DNA of 64,000 nt from assembly GCA_018402135.1 (NCBI GenBank), contig JAGYJF010000003.1:682001-746000 (forward strand), written 5' to 3'. The stretch is from Flavobacteriaceae bacterium. GTDB lineage: Bacteria; Bacteroidota; Bacteroidia; Flavobacteriales; Flavobacteriaceae. The position numbers were made by a program, and so were the translations under genes. The first letter of the stretch is position 1. Each line of letters begins with the position of its first letter. This document shows, in pieces, positions 29,763 to 40,722 of this stretch. The notes under the pieces were generated by a model. The model was not told the DNA's origin and did not search any database. It saw only the letters and a program-made list of their open reading frames with translations.

Positions 29763-30290
29763 ATGAAAACTTCAGATGTACCCACTTTCGATGTGTTAAT
29801 CGAAATACCAAAAGGAAGCCGAAACAAATATGAATACGACTTTGAACTCAAAAAAATACGCTTCGATCGAATGCTGTTTTCATCTATGATGTATCCAGCC
29901 GATTATGGCTTTGTTCCCGAAACTTTAGCTTTAGATGGCGATCCATTAGATGTACTCGTATTAGGTGGTGAACCAACCTTTCCCATGTGCGTTATGGAAG
30001 TAAAACCCATTGGTGTCTTTCATATGGCCGACGAAAAAGGTCCAGACGAGAAAATTATTTGTGTTCCAGTGTCCGATCCTATATGGAATTCCCTGAACGA
30101 TTTATCAGATATGAATCCACATCAAATTAAAGAAATTGAACACTTTTTTCAAGTGTATAAAGACCTCGAAAAGAAGAAGGTTGACGTCGGTGGTTGGGGA
30201 AACGTTGAAGAAGCTACACAAATTTGGCACCGATGCAAAGAACGCTACCAAAAAAGTGATTTTAGTGAGACAGGTAAATTTTCAATTTAA
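29763..30290 (+). CDS. ppa: Inorganic pyrophosphatase (soluble, family I)
   Basis: IEIPKGSRNKYEYD, YPADYGFVPETLALDGDPLDVLVL. Confidence 0.94.
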   Translation: MKTSDVPTFDVLIEIPKGSRNKYEYDFELKKIRFDRMLFSSMMYPADYGFVPETLALDGDPLDVLVLGGEPTFPMCVMEVKPIGVFHMADEKGPDEKIICVPVSDPIWNSLNDLSDMNPHQIKEIEHFFQVYKDLEKKKVDVGGWGNVEEATQIWHRCKERYQKSDFSETGKFSI

Positions 30291-30308
30291 ATATTTGAAA
30301 TCCTAACA

Positions 30309-30346
30309 AAAAAGCCCTTTTGTTTTCTGAATAAAAGGGTTTTGTA
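30309..30346 (+). terminator. Probable terminator after ppa
   Basis: AAAGCCCTTTT...AAAAGGGTTTTG hairpin (one G-T pair) between ppa and hppA. Confidence 0.6.
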
Positions 30347-30370
30347 TTCAATTGCATTTTACTACTTTTG
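30341..30370 (+). promoter_or_regulatory. Bacteroidetes-type promoter for hppA
   Basis: TTTG at 30341..30344 and TACTTTTG at 30363..30370, 28 nt before the ATG. Confidence 0.5.
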
Positions 30371-30398
30371 CCCAGCAATTAACTAATCAAAATCAATT

Positions 30399-32813
30399 AT
30401 GGATAAATTTATGATTTATGTGCCACTTGTAATGGCAGTCATCGGTTTGCTTTTTATGTGGGCCAAAAAATCTTGGGTGTTAAAGCAAGATGCCGGAGAC
30501 GGAAAGATGAAAGAAATCTCCGATTACATTTATGAAGGCGCTTTGGCCTTTCTTAAAGCTGAATACCGTTTACTTACATGGTTCGTAATAGGAGCCAGTT
30601 TAGCACTTGCTGCTATATCATTTATTGTTCCAACCACAGATATACTTATTGTAGTTGCCTTTATTTTTGGCGCTATTTTTTCAGCCTTTGCTGGAAATAT
30701 CGGAATGAAGATTGCTACCAAAACTAATGTGAGAACTACGCAAGCTGCACGTACCAGTTTACCCCAAGCACTAAAAGTGTCTTTTGGCGGTGGAACTGTT
30801 ATGGGATTAGGTGTTGCTGGTCTTGCAGTACTTGGTTTAACAGCATTTTTCATCGTGTTCTTTCATTATTTTATGGGAGGCGTTTGGACCTCTACCGATC
30901 AAATGACCATCGTTTTAGAAACTTTAGCTGGTTTTTCATTGGGTGCTGAATCTATTGCTTTATTTGCACGTGTTGGTGGTGGAATTTATACCAAAGCTGC
31001 CGATGTTGGTGCCGATTTGGTTGGTAAAGTGGAAGCTGGAATCCCTGAAGATGATCCTCGTAATCCAGCAACTATTGCCGATAACGTTGGTGACAACGTT
31101 GGTGACGTAGCTGGTATGGGCGCCGATTTATTTGGAAGTTATGTGGCAACAGTATTGGCCGCGATGGTACTCGGAAATTATGTAATTAAAGATATGGGCG
31201 GTGATATCGTAAACCAAGGTTTTGGTGGGATAGGTCCCATTTTATTACCAATGGCCATTGCCGGGTTTGGTATTTTGTTTTCTATCATTGGAACCATGTT
31301 GGTTAAAATTAAAAATAATGATGCTAAAGAAAAACAAGTTCAAGGTGCATTAAATGTTGGAAACTGGGTTTCTATCGGCTTAACACTTATCTCTTGTTTC
31401 TTCTTAGTAAGATATATGTTGCCAGAAACCATGCAAATGAATTTCTTTGGTGAAGGTCTTAAAGAAATTTCATCAATGCGTGTGTTTTATGCAACCATCG
31501 TTGGTTTATTTGTAGGTGGTGTTATTTCATCAGTTACTGAATATTATACAGGATTAGGCACGAAGCCGGTTTTAGCCATCGTACAAAAATCTGCCACTGG
31601 CGCAGGAACTAACGTTATCGCTGGTTTGGCAACAGGAATGATTTCAACTTTCCCAACGGTATTATTATTTGCTGGCGCCATTTGGGGTTCATATGCTTTA
31701 GCTGGATTTTACGGTGTTGCTTTAGCAGCTTCTGCCATGATGGCAACAACAGCTATGCAATTAGCAATTGATGCTTTCGGACCAATTTCGGATAATGCCG
31801 GAGGAATTGCTGAAATGAGTGAGTTGCCAAAAGAAGTCCGTACGCGTACCGATATTTTAGATTCTGTTGGAAATACTACTGCCGCTACTGGTAAAGGGTT
31901 TGCAATTGCTTCTGCAGCTTTAACTTCATTGGCCTTATTTGCGGCCTATGTTACTTTTACAGGTATCGATGGGATAAATATTTTTAAAGCACCAGTACTA
32001 GCGATGTTGTTCGTTGGTGGAATGATTCCAGTAGTGTTTTCAGCATTAGCTATGAACTCTGTTGGAAAAGCTGCTATGGAAATGGTGTATGAAGTGCGTC
32101 GTCAGTTTAAAGAAATTCCTGGCATTATGGAAGGAACCGGCAAACCAGAATACGGCAAATGTGTTGAAATTTCAACCCAAGCGGCACTTAAAGAAATGAT
32201 GTTACCTGGGATTTTAACTATTGGTTTTCCTATCGCAATTTCATTATTGCCAATGTTATTGGGGTACGATAATTTATTAATTGCTGAAATGCTTGGTGGT
32301 TATATGGCTGGTGTAACGGTTTCTGGTGTGCTTTGGGCAGTATTCCAAAATAACGCAGGTGGTGCTTGGGATAATGCTAAAAAATCTTTTGAAGCGGGTG
32401 TAATGATTGATGGTCAAATGACTTACAAAGGTTCTGATGCACATAAAGCTGCAGTAACGGGTGATACAGTTGGGGATCCTTTTAAAGATACTTCTGGTCC
32501 GTCTATGAATATTTTAATTAAACTTACTTGTTTAATCGGATTGGTGATTGCGCCTATTTTAGGAGACCATGGTGCTGAAACAGGCTTGGCAGATAATCAA
32601 GTTAAAGTTGAAATGACGGTAACCAACGATTTAGCGGAAGCTACTGTTAATTACACGGTGACTGAAAACGGTGAAACGATTACAAAAGTAGAAACGTTTA
32701 AAGGAACTGAACTTGAAGTAAAAGATGCTGTTGAAGCTTTTGAAGCGGCAATAAATGTGGAAGAAACTTCTAAAAAGGTTGAAATTAATTCTGTGGAAAT
32801 TAAGAAAATCTAG
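30399..32813 (+). CDS. hppA: Membrane-bound ion-translocating pyrophosphatase with acidic C-terminal extension
   Basis: [86 protein letters not shown]. Confidence 0.95.
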   Translation: MDKFMIYVPLVMAVIGLLFMWAKKSWVLKQDAGDGKMKEISDYIYEGALAFLKAEYRLLTWFVIGASLALAAISFIVPTTDILIVVAFIFGAIFSAFAGNIGMKIATKTNVRTTQAARTSLPQALKVSFGGGTVMGLGVAGLAVLGLTAFFIVFFHYFMGGVWTSTDQMTIVLETLAGFSLGAESIALFARVGGGIYTKAADVGADLVGKVEAGIPEDDPRNPATIADNVGDNVGDVAGMGADLFGSYVATVLAAMVLGNYVIKDMGGDIVNQGFGGIGPILLPMAIAGFGILFSIIGTMLVKIKNNDAKEKQVQGALNVGNWVSIGLTLISCFFLVRYMLPETMQMNFFGEGLKEISSMRVFYATIVGLFVGGVISSVTEYYTGLGTKPVLAIVQKSATGAGTNVIAGLATGMISTFPTVLLFAGAIWGSYALAGFYGVALAASAMMATTAMQLAIDAFGPISDNAGGIAEMSELPKEVRTRTDILDSVGNTTAATGKGFAIASAALTSLALFAAYVTFTGIDGINIFKAPVLAMLFVGGMIPVVFSALAMNSVGKAAMEMVYEVRRQFKEIPGIMEGTGKPEYGKCVEISTQAALKEMMLPGILTIGFPIAISLLPMLLGYDNLLIAEMLGGYMAGVTVSGVLWAVFQNNAGGAWDNAKKSFEAGVMIDGQMTYKGSDAHKAAVTGDTVGDPFKDTSGPSMNILIKLTCLIGLVIAPILGDHGAETGLADNQVKVEMTVTNDLAEATVNYTVTENGETITKVETFKGTELEVKDAVEAFEAAINVEETSKKVEINSVEIKKI

Positions 32814-32840
32814 GTTTGACAATAACTTAATAATAAAAAA

Positions 32841-32870
32841 ACCTCGCTTTTTCCAAGCGAGGTTTTTTTA
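32841..32870. terminator. Bidirectional terminator between convergent hppA and S9 peptidase genes
   Basis: ACCTCGCTT-TTTCC-AAGCGAGGT with A-run before and T-run after. Confidence 0.88.
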
Positions 32871-32887
32871 TTCAAAAACCATACAAT

Positions 32888-35413
32888 TTATTTAGATCTC
32901 GGCGTGTCACGGTTTATTTCAGTAATGTCTACAGCATTCATTTCGTAACCTAGCAAATATTTACTAAAATGATCAGCTCTTAACCAAAACGAATATTCGG
33001 TCATATCACCAAAACCGTGGCGTTGGCCAGGCAATAGCATAAAATCGAAACGCTTGTTTGCTTTAATCAAAGCTTCAGCCATTCTAATAGTGCCACCAGG
33101 ATGCACATTATTATCCACATCACCAGTAACTAGTAGTAATCTTCCTTTTAAGTTTTTAGCCAACGATTGGTTGGTGTCAATCATGTATTTGTATTTTGTT
33201 GTACCCTTATCATCCATTTCTTCAAGTACGCCATGGTGGGTTTCACTCCACCAACTATTGTAAATGGTATTGTCGTGGTTTCCTGCAGAAGATACGGCCG
33301 CTTTAAAAAAGTCTGGATACACCAACATCGCAGCAGTCGACATAAAACCACCGCCTGAATGGCCATAAATTCCAACTTTTTCAATGTCAATAAAATCGTG
33401 TTGATCGGCTAATTGTTCTGCCACATGTCTTTTATCAGCCAAACCGTAATCTCTTAAATTACCGTAACCGTAATTGTGATACCATTTTGAACGGTCGGGA
33501 TGTCCACCGCGATTTCCCAGAGTGACCACAATAAAACCAACCTGCGCCATTCTATCTAAACGATCCATTCTTACCGAAAATGATTTATTTACAGCTTCAG
33601 TTTGTGGTCCTGGATAGACGTATTGTAAAAGCGGATATTTTTTAGTCTCATCAAAATCAAAAGGTTTATACATCACGCCGTAAATATCGGTAATACCATC
33701 ATCTGCTTTCATTTTAAAGGGCTCTGGAAATTGGTAGCCAGTGGCCATGAGTTGTGTCAAATCGGCTTCTTCCAACTGCATCACCACACTACCTGCGCTA
33801 TTGCGTAACTCAGATTTTGGAACGGTATTTACTCTGGAATAATTGCTGACAAAAAAACCATTAGAATCAGCCATATTGGTATCGGTATTGTAATCGCCCG
33901 GGTTTAAGTTCTTCAGTCCTGTGCCATTCAGGTTTATTTTATGAAGTTGCTCAAAATAGGGGTCTTGGTCTTTGGGAATTCCGTGCGCCGTAAAATATAG
34001 TGTGCGTGACTTTTCATCCACACCAATAGCTTCTTCTACGTGAAACGACCCATCAGTAATTTGATTTTTAAGGTTGCCTTCAGTATCATACAAATAGTAG
34101 TGGGCCCAACCCGATCGTTCGGCCCAATGCAACATTTCGGTTTCGTTGTTAAGTAATAATAACGGACGTGATTCTATATAGGTATTAAATCGTTCTTCTA
34201 TCAATATTTTCACCTCACCCGTGTTGATATCGGCCACACAAATGTCAAGTTTTTTGCGATCTCTGCTAATGGTGTTAAAATAGATTTTTCCTTTTTCAGA
34301 TAGTAATAACGACGGCGTAAAATCGTCGCTATAGGTCGCTTTTTTTCGAGGTTCGCGGTACATTTGAATGCTTTGTTGCTTTGTGGTATCTAGTTGCAAC
34401 TTTTTCATATCTTTTGATGGAATATCGAACACAATCATCTCATATTTATAAAACTCATCTTCGCCAGGCATGTGATACTTGTAAGTTTCTAAGGTTGGTC
34501 GCTTCTCCTCAGTAGTGTTGATCACCCACAAATCTTTGATGTGTCTGGAATCTGTTTTTTGAAACACAAACTTTTTTGAATCGTGCGACCAAAGACCGTA
34601 AATACTTTTTCGCTTATCCTTATCTTTTATTTTGCTTTCGTTGGTTTCTCCGCGACCACTGCCACCGCCATAAGAAAAATATTCTTCGCCATCGGTGGTC
34701 CACTGATTTTCAACAATGGTACTGTCTTTCTCATTTTTAACTGCTTTCAAGAAATTTTCCTTATCCATCCAGTACATATTGTGATGTTTAGAAAACAAAA
34801 CAATGGAGCTGTCGGGTGCAATATTGGCCCATTTTTTCCAATCTTCTTTTTCCTTCTTTTTATGATCAAGTAGCGTTAGTGAATTACTGCCCAATCGGTA
34901 CTCAAAATGAAACACTTTATTTTCCATTTTTGGTTTTTTGGGCTTCTTTTTGGTTTTGGAGGAATCATTTTCAACCTCAGTTTTTTCTTCATCTTCATCT
35001 TCGGTTGCTTCTACCTTTTCGGATGAAGTCACTCTAAATTGAATGGCGGTATCATTCTTCACAAATTTAAAATCAAATCTCGGTAAATGTTGCGCATCGT
35101 AGGGATCTTTGGTGATTTCGGTGAGCCAATTAGCCATTTTTTCGTTGTCGAATAATTCAGTTTTAGTACGTTTATCGGCATCCACTAAATAGTATTTAGA
35201 ACCTTCGGTAGTTTTGTATTGATACCAGAACCGATTACCGGTTTTTAGCCAATTAGGATTAACCGAGGTAGAATGCACCAATTTCCCCAAGTTAGTTGGT
35301 GAAAATTTTGCCGCGGCTCTGTAGTTTGGTAATGGCGTTTTATTGGTGTCGTCTTGAGTATTACCAATAAAAAAAGATAGTCCTAAAAGGAGCGAAAGAA
35401 AGTGTTTTTTCAT
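32888..35413 (-). CDS. S9 family (DPP4-like) serine peptidase
   Basis: YGHSGGGFMSTAAMLVYPDFFKAAVSSAGNHDN, GDVDNNVHPGGTIRMAEALI, GQRHGFGD; N-terminal propeller region. Confidence 0.92.
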   Translation of the reverse strand: MKKHFLSLLLGLSFFIGNTQDDTNKTPLPNYRAAAKFSPTNLGKLVHSTSVNPNWLKTGNRFWYQYKTTEGSKYYLVDADKRTKTELFDNEKMANWLTEITKDPYDAQHLPRFDFKFVKNDTAIQFRVTSSEKVEATEDEDEEKTEVENDSSKTKKKPKKPKMENKVFHFEYRLGSNSLTLLDHKKKEKEDWKKWANIAPDSSIVLFSKHHNMYWMDKENFLKAVKNEKDSTIVENQWTTDGEEYFSYGGGSGRGETNESKIKDKDKRKSIYGLWSHDSKKFVFQKTDSRHIKDLWVINTTEEKRPTLETYKYHMPGEDEFYKYEMIVFDIPSKDMKKLQLDTTKQQSIQMYREPRKKATYSDDFTPSLLLSEKGKIYFNTISRDRKKLDICVADINTGEVKILIEERFNTYIESRPLLLLNNETEMLHWAERSGWAHYYLYDTEGNLKNQITDGSFHVEEAIGVDEKSRTLYFTAHGIPKDQDPYFEQLHKINLNGTGLKNLNPGDYNTDTNMADSNGFFVSNYSRVNTVPKSELRNSAGSVVMQLEEADLTQLMATGYQFPEPFKMKADDGITDIYGVMYKPFDFDETKKYPLLQYVYPGPQTEAVNKSFSVRMDRLDRMAQVGFIVVTLGNRGGHPDRSKWYHNYGYGNLRDYGLADKRHVAEQLADQHDFIDIEKVGIYGHSGGGFMSTAAMLVYPDFFKAAVSSAGNHDNTIYNSWWSETHHGVLEEMDDKGTTKYKYMIDTNQSLAKNLKGRLLLVTGDVDNNVHPGGTIRMAEALIKANKRFDFMLLPGQRHGFGDMTEYSFWLRADHFSKYLLGYEMNAVDITEINRDTPRSK

Positions 35414-35571
35414 GTGAGTTAGTTGGTGAATTGAATTGTTGAAGTTACTAAAATAAGAAAACTTAAAGTCGAAATATCGTTTAAGTATACAACCCCTATG
35501 TTTTTTAAGAAATATTAACGTTTGTCAAACTGCCATTTTACACAAAATAGCACGATTATTTAAAACGAAAA

Positions 35572-35600
35572 AACCTCATTTGAAGATGAGGTTTTTTATA
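35572..35600 (-). terminator. Terminator for the deoxynucleoside kinase gene
   Basis: AACCTCAT-TTGAAG-ATGAGGTT with flanking A/T runs. Confidence 0.82.
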
Positions 35601-35618
35601 TAAAGGTGAATGTAGGCG

Positions 35619-36233
35619 TTAAAACAACCCATTAATCTCCGCATCAATTTTATTGATAACCAAACCTAAATCTTCAGGATTGGCAACAAAATCTAAATGA
35701 TCCACATCAATTACCAATAAGCTGCCTTTGTCGTACCCGTGAATCCAAGCTTCATAGCGTTCGTTAAGTCGGCTTAAATAATCGATGCTTATTGAGTTTT
35801 CGTAATCGCGACCACGCTTGTGAATTTGAGATACTAAATTTGGTATTGAGCTTCTTAAATAAATTAATAAATCAGGACCTTTCACCAACGATTCCATCAA
35901 ATCAAATAACGAGCGATAATTTTCAAAATCACGATTGGTCATTAAACCCATAGCGTGCAGATTGGGCGCGAAAATATGAGCATCTTCATAAATAGTCCTG
36001 TCCTGAATAATATCTTTACCGCTTTCTCTAATTTGAAGTACCTGTCGAAACCGACTATTTAAAAAATAGACTTGAAGATTAAAACTCCAACGTTCCATTT
36101 GGTTGTAAAAATCGTCTAAATATGGATTGTCAACCACATCTTCGAGCTGCGCTTCCCATTTATAGTGTTTGGCTAAAAATTTTGTAAGTGTTGTTTTTCC
36201 GGCTCCAATGTTTCCTGCTACTGCAATATGCAT
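35619..36233 (-). CDS. Deoxynucleoside kinase
   Basis: MHIAVAGNIGAGKTTLTKFLAKHYKWEAQLEDVVDNPYLDDFYNQMERWSFNLQVYFLNSRFRQ; IQDRTIYEDAHIFA. Confidence 0.92.
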   Translation of the reverse strand: MHIAVAGNIGAGKTTLTKFLAKHYKWEAQLEDVVDNPYLDDFYNQMERWSFNLQVYFLNSRFRQVLQIRESGKDIIQDRTIYEDAHIFAPNLHAMGLMTNRDFENYRSLFDLMESLVKGPDLLIYLRSSIPNLVSQIHKRGRDYENSISIDYLSRLNERYEAWIHGYDKGSLLVIDVDHLDFVANPEDLGLVINKIDAEINGLF

Positions 36234-36237
36234 AATG

Positions 36238-37047
36238 TTAGTCTAATTTTAGTTGGTAGTGGTGCAAGTTTTCACCATCGTAAATATACAAGGTTTCGGT
36301 GGTTGCAAAAAACTGTTTTATTAACAAATTTGGTAATTTGATGGGTTGGGAGTCGCTTAAATCTTTACCCATTCGGTAGAGTCTGTCTGATTTTAAAACA
36401 ATTAGTTTTTCGTTGGAAATGGCTATTTTCTCAAATCCATTATTTGGGATTTTGGAAATCATACTGCCCAAATAATTGTATTGGTACAAATGGTTTTGGG
36501 TGAGCAGCCAGCAAAAATTGAAATTACTTTTTAAGTCTAATATTTTACCATTAATCGGCACCGACCGAAATCGAGACCTATTTTGCTTATAGTCATACAA
36601 TTCTAATTGTTGACTGTCCATATTAAAGAGCCAAACCGTATTGTCAAAACCAGTTGAAATATGGGTAACGTTGCGATAAGGTTGCAGCGTATTGAAGTCT
36701 ATTTTAAATACATCAGCAAGACGATTGTCTAAAATGATAAAGCTATTTAAATCCTTGTAAAATAAATTAATTTTTAAGGGATTATAAACGTCCACCGAGG
36801 CAATATCGCCCAATTGTAAATTGCTAAAAGACGAGATATTAGTGACAGACGAGATGTGCGCGGCATCTTGCTTAAAAAAACTGTTGTTTTTAGTGGTGTA
36901 GTAGAAATTGTCGAATTTGTCGAAACCGCCAATAATTTCGGCTTTAATCGGCTGCGACTTGATAAATAAGGGATTTATCGTATCTTGACCAAAAGCCACG
37001 GAAACCGCAAAAATATAAATAAGAATAAATCGCATCATAGGTGCCAC
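36238..37047 (-). CDS. Hypothetical exported beta-propeller-like protein
   Basis: Signal peptide MRFILIYIFAVSVAFGQ; repeats such as DNTVWLFNMDSQQLELYDYKQN resemble propeller blades; no catalytic motif recognised. Confidence 0.65.
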   Translation of the reverse strand: MAPMMRFILIYIFAVSVAFGQDTINPLFIKSQPIKAEIIGGFDKFDNFYYTTKNNSFFKQDAAHISSVTNISSFSNLQLGDIASVDVYNPLKINLFYKDLNSFIILDNRLADVFKIDFNTLQPYRNVTHISTGFDNTVWLFNMDSQQLELYDYKQNRSRFRSVPINGKILDLKSNFNFCWLLTQNHLYQYNYLGSMISKIPNNGFEKIAISNEKLIVLKSDRLYRMGKDLSDSQPIKLPNLLIKQFFATTETLYIYDGENLHHYQLKLD

Positions 37048-37070
37048 AAATTACAAAAATAAATGAATGT

Positions 37071-37754
37071 CTAGCACACTAATTTATAACCATAACCACG
37101 CACATTTAGTATTTGAAGATTGGAGTCTTTTTGGAGTTTTTTGCGAAGCTTAGAAATAAAAACATCCATACTGCGCGCATTAAAAAAATCGTCGTTGCCC
37201 CAAAGCTTGTTTAAAATTAAAGTCCTATCCAATACCTGATTTTTATTCTGTATCAAATGAAACAACAAATGCGCTTCTCTATGTGTGAGTTGAATAACGG
37301 ATTCGTTTTTGTATGTGAGAAGCTGCTTGGGAAAATTAAAGCTGTAGTCACCTAAAATAATAAGTGCAATATTTTGCTGAGTTTTTTTGTGGTCGAGTAA
37401 ATTATGAACACGCACAATAAGCTCTTCCATACTAAAGGGCTTTTTTAAATAATCGTTGCCGCCAATTGAAAAACCTTCAACCACATCGGCTGTTTGAGAT
37501 TTTGCCGTGAGAAATATTATAGGAATGTTTGGGTCTGTGCTTCGTATTTCTTTGGCTAAAGTAAAACCATCTTTTTTTGGCATCATCACATCCAAAACAA
37601 GCACATCAGGTTGTTGGGTTTTATAAGTTTCAAAAGCTTTGTCTCCATTATCGCAAAGTAATACCTCAAAATCACGCGTCTCTAGACTTTCTTTAATAAT
37701 TTGTCCCAAAGCAGCTTCATCTTCTGCTAACAATAATTTTATTTTAGCGTTCAT
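37071..37754 (-). CDS. OmpR-family response regulator
   Basis: KLLLAEDEAALGQIIKESL, DVLVLDVMMPKKDGFTLAKEIR, FLTAKSQ, C-terminal winged helix HREAHLLFHLIQNKNQVLDRTLILNKLWG. Confidence 0.93.
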   Translation of the reverse strand: MNAKIKLLLAEDEAALGQIIKESLETRDFEVLLCDNGDKAFETYKTQQPDVLVLDVMMPKKDGFTLAKEIRSTDPNIPIIFLTAKSQTADVVEGFSIGGNDYLKKPFSMEELIVRVHNLLDHKKTQQNIALIILGDYSFNFPKQLLTYKNESVIQLTHREAHLLFHLIQNKNQVLDRTLILNKLWGNDDFFNARSMDVFISKLRKKLQKDSNLQILNVRGYGYKLVC

Positions 37755-39276
37755 GAGGTAGTGTAATTTTAAAGGTTGTTTTGTTGTTATTTAAATTTAA
37801 GACAATACTACCACCATGTTTTTCGATGATGGTTTTGCTGTAAAATAAGCCAATTCCGAAACCTTTTACATCGTGCGTATTGCCTTTTGGTACGCGGTAA
37901 AATTTATCGAATATACGTTCTTTGTCTGCTGGTTTTAAACCGTTGCCATCGTCTGAAATGTCAATTTCAATCTGCTTTTTTAAAGTTTTGAGCTCAATTT
38001 CAATCTCATTTCCACCATATTTTATGGCATTGTCTAAAATGTTGTTAATGGCATTTTCAAAATGAAAGGTATCAACTGCAGCTATAATATTATGCACATT
38101 TTTATTGAAAATAAAATTCTTTTCGGGATGCTGATTTTTAAAACTATTAAAGGATACTTCAATTAAATTAGTAAGATTCACTTCTTCTTTATTAAATTCA
38201 AGTTCGTTACTGTCTAAAGTAGCTGTTTCTAATAGTTTTTCAACCATGGTATTCAACTTCGTCAACTGGTGAGCAGACATACTGATGTAGTGCTTGGCTT
38301 TGTTCTTATCATCTATGGCGTTAAAATTACTCATGCCTTCTAAAGCCGCACTTATGGTGGCTATAGGTGTTTTAAATTCGTGGGTAATGTTGCTGATGAG
38401 GTCATTTTTAATTTCGGCCAATTGTTTTTGTTGGTTGATAATATGGAGCAAGTAAAATAAACATGCAATAACGCCAAACACGAGTATAGTCGACAACAGA
38501 ATACCACCTAAAATTCGATTTAAAAGCAACGGAATTTCATTCGTAAAATATAAATTTAATTCACTTCCAGAAGGAAGAAAGCTTGAGTTTGCTTTGGTGT
38601 TAATGCCTTTTACTAGCGTGTCGGTTTTAGTAGCTGTTTCAAACTTATTTTGATGCCACCTAAAATACTGCTGCTTTTTATCATTATTATACTGCATCTG
38701 GTAGGTGATGTTTATCTTTTTTCGTTGGAATTCGTTTTTTAGCAGACTGTCAACTTGCTTCAAATCTAAACTGTCATTTTTAATTGAAATCACAATTTTA
38801 GAAGTTAAAAAATTAATTGCTTTTTCTTGAAGTGAATCGGGATTGTGTTTTTCAAAAGAAGTTATGGCTTTAAGATCTTCAAATCTGGCGTACTCGAGAG
38901 AAAAGGTATCCATCAATTTAACCTCGGCACCTCTAAAAATATTGACGCCTTCTATACTTTCAGGCTTTATATGGTCTAATTTTCTAAATTTATTGGTAGT
39001 ACTGTCTATACGCGAAAGTATGTTAATTAAAGTACTATCTTTTCCAAAGCCAAATTTGTTAGAGTTGCTGTTAATTGTTAACCCAATAGTGGAATTTTGT
39101 GCCAAGGCAGCATAATAATCATCAACAGCTTTATCCAGACTTATTTGAACTTCGTTAATGAGTTGCTGTTTATTAACTTGGTAGTTTTTATAATTCCAAT
39201 AGGTTTGAATACAAATGGTGGCCACAATAACTGTAGAAATTAGGTATAGAATCCAAGTGTAGGTTTTGCTTTTCAT
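37744..39276 (-). CDS. Sensor histidine kinase
   Basis: Two TM segments; DLISNITHEFKTPIATISAALEGM, NNILDNAIKYGG, DISDDGNGL, GFGIGLFYSKTIIEKHGG. Overlaps the response regulator gene. Confidence 0.93.
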   Translation of the reverse strand: MKSKTYTWILYLISTVIVATICIQTYWNYKNYQVNKQQLINEVQISLDKAVDDYYAALAQNSTIGLTINSNSNKFGFGKDSTLINILSRIDSTTNKFRKLDHIKPESIEGVNIFRGAEVKLMDTFSLEYARFEDLKAITSFEKHNPDSLQEKAINFLTSKIVISIKNDSLDLKQVDSLLKNEFQRKKINITYQMQYNNDKKQQYFRWHQNKFETATKTDTLVKGINTKANSSFLPSGSELNLYFTNEIPLLLNRILGGILLSTILVFGVIACLFYLLHIINQQKQLAEIKNDLISNITHEFKTPIATISAALEGMSNFNAIDDKNKAKHYISMSAHQLTKLNTMVEKLLETATLDSNELEFNKEEVNLTNLIEVSFNSFKNQHPEKNFIFNKNVHNIIAAVDTFHFENAINNILDNAIKYGGNEIEIELKTLKKQIEIDISDDGNGLKPADKERIFDKFYRVPKGNTHDVKGFGIGLFYSKTIIEKHGGSIVLNLNNNKTTFKITLPHER

Positions 39277-39396
39277 AAACCAAAAGTAGTTTTTTTAGCT
39301 TTCACAAAAACAATTGCTTAACACACGTTAACACTGGTTAACCTTATTGCTGATTTATTGTTGTCATATTTGCACTGTAGAATTAAAACTCAAATT

Positions 39397-39765
39397 ATGA
39401 AAACTGTTATTCTTTTTATCACCATGCTCATCGGCTTTTCGGTAGCGGCACAAACAAAACCATTAAATGGTCAAATTTTAGAACCTAAGGTGTTAACATC
39501 CAATATAGGTGTCACACTAAAAGCTGATTCTTTAGAAAAAATTGAAACTTTGAACGATGATGATCTTAGAGCCATATTTGAATCATCTAGCCCAAATCAA
39601 AGCATTTATTTTGAATTTATTTGTGAGAAAGACCAAGGCGATAATTACTTAATAGAAAATTTTTCGCTCAAAATTGAAGGTAATTCAAATGAACTTGACG
39701 TTTTTATGAGCCGTTTTCAAAAAGCAAAAAAGACCATCATAAAATTTTATAATCAAAATCCATAA
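39397..39765 (+). CDS. Small exported protein of unknown function
   Basis: ORF 39358..39765; ATG at 39397 gives MKTVILFITMLIGFSVAAQ signal peptide; followed by GLPGLI genes. Confidence 0.65.
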   Translation: MKTVILFITMLIGFSVAAQTKPLNGQILEPKVLTSNIGVTLKADSLEKIETLNDDDLRAIFESSSPNQSIYFEFICEKDQGDNYLIENFSLKIEGNSNELDVFMSRFQKAKKTIIKFYNQNP

Positions 39766-39768
39766 ATC

Positions 39769-40620
39769 ATGAAAAATATTCTAATTAATTTGAGTGTTGT
39801 TATGTCAATGCTTGTTATTTCAAGCGTCTCAGCACAAGATTTCCAAGGCATCGCCACCTACAAATCCCACCGAAAAGTAAGTATTAAAATGGACAGCACT
39901 AAAGTAACAAGTGCTATGGAAAAGCAAATGCAGGAAATGCTAAATAAACAATTTCAAAAAACTTATAAACTGGCATTTAGTAAAGAGATGTCCATTTATA
40001 AAGAGGAAGAAACGCTGGATGCACCACAAGCTGGTGGTGGTATGATGTTTACTTCTTTTGGTGGTGGCGGCAGTGATGTTTTGTTTAAGGATACCAAAAA
40101 TTTAGAGTTCACCAGCCAAAAGGAAACCATGGGTAAAATATTTTTGATTCAAGACTCGCTGCCTAATTACAATTGGAAACTAGAAAAGGAAACCAAAAAT
40201 ATTGGAGAATACACTTGCTTTAAAGCAACCTACACCCAGGAAATAGAAGTGCCTAAAAACAACAACTTAAGTTTTTCTGTAGTTGAAAGTGATGATGAAC
40301 CAGAAATGACAACCAAAGAAATAGTAACAACAGCTTGGTACACACCACAAATTCCAGTTTCAAACGGACCTGGAAAATATCAGGGTCTACCTGGTCTAAT
40401 TTTAGAAATCAACGATGGCTCTCAAACCATAATTTGCACGAGTATTGTTTTAAATCCAACAGACAAGCTGGAAATTAAAGCGCCAACAAAAGGTAAAAGG
40501 GTAAGCCAAACGGAATACAAAGTGTTAGTAGATAAACGACTTCAAGAAATGCAAGAACAAAATAGACCAGCAGGTAGAAGTGGCGGTGGGGAGCATATCG
40601 AGATTAGAATTGGTGGATAA
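39769..40620 (+). CDS. GLPGLI family protein
   Basis: Signal peptide; TTAWYTPQIPVSNGPGKYQGLPGLILEINDGSQTIICTSIVLNP. Confidence 0.92.
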   Translation: MKNILINLSVVMSMLVISSVSAQDFQGIATYKSHRKVSIKMDSTKVTSAMEKQMQEMLNKQFQKTYKLAFSKEMSIYKEEETLDAPQAGGGMMFTSFGGGGSDVLFKDTKNLEFTSQKETMGKIFLIQDSLPNYNWKLEKETKNIGEYTCFKATYTQEIEVPKNNNLSFSVVESDDEPEMTTKEIVTTAWYTPQIPVSNGPGKYQGLPGLILEINDGSQTIICTSIVLNPTDKLEIKAPTKGKRVSQTEYKVLVDKRLQEMQEQNRPAGRSGGGEHIEIRIGG

Positions 40621-40722
40621 CTTTAAGATATATTTAACTTGAGTAACTTTAACTTTAAGATTTTGTGCGCGTCTAAGTAAAGTTAATTAGTATACTTTTA
40701 CTTTTAAATCAATATTTTATAA

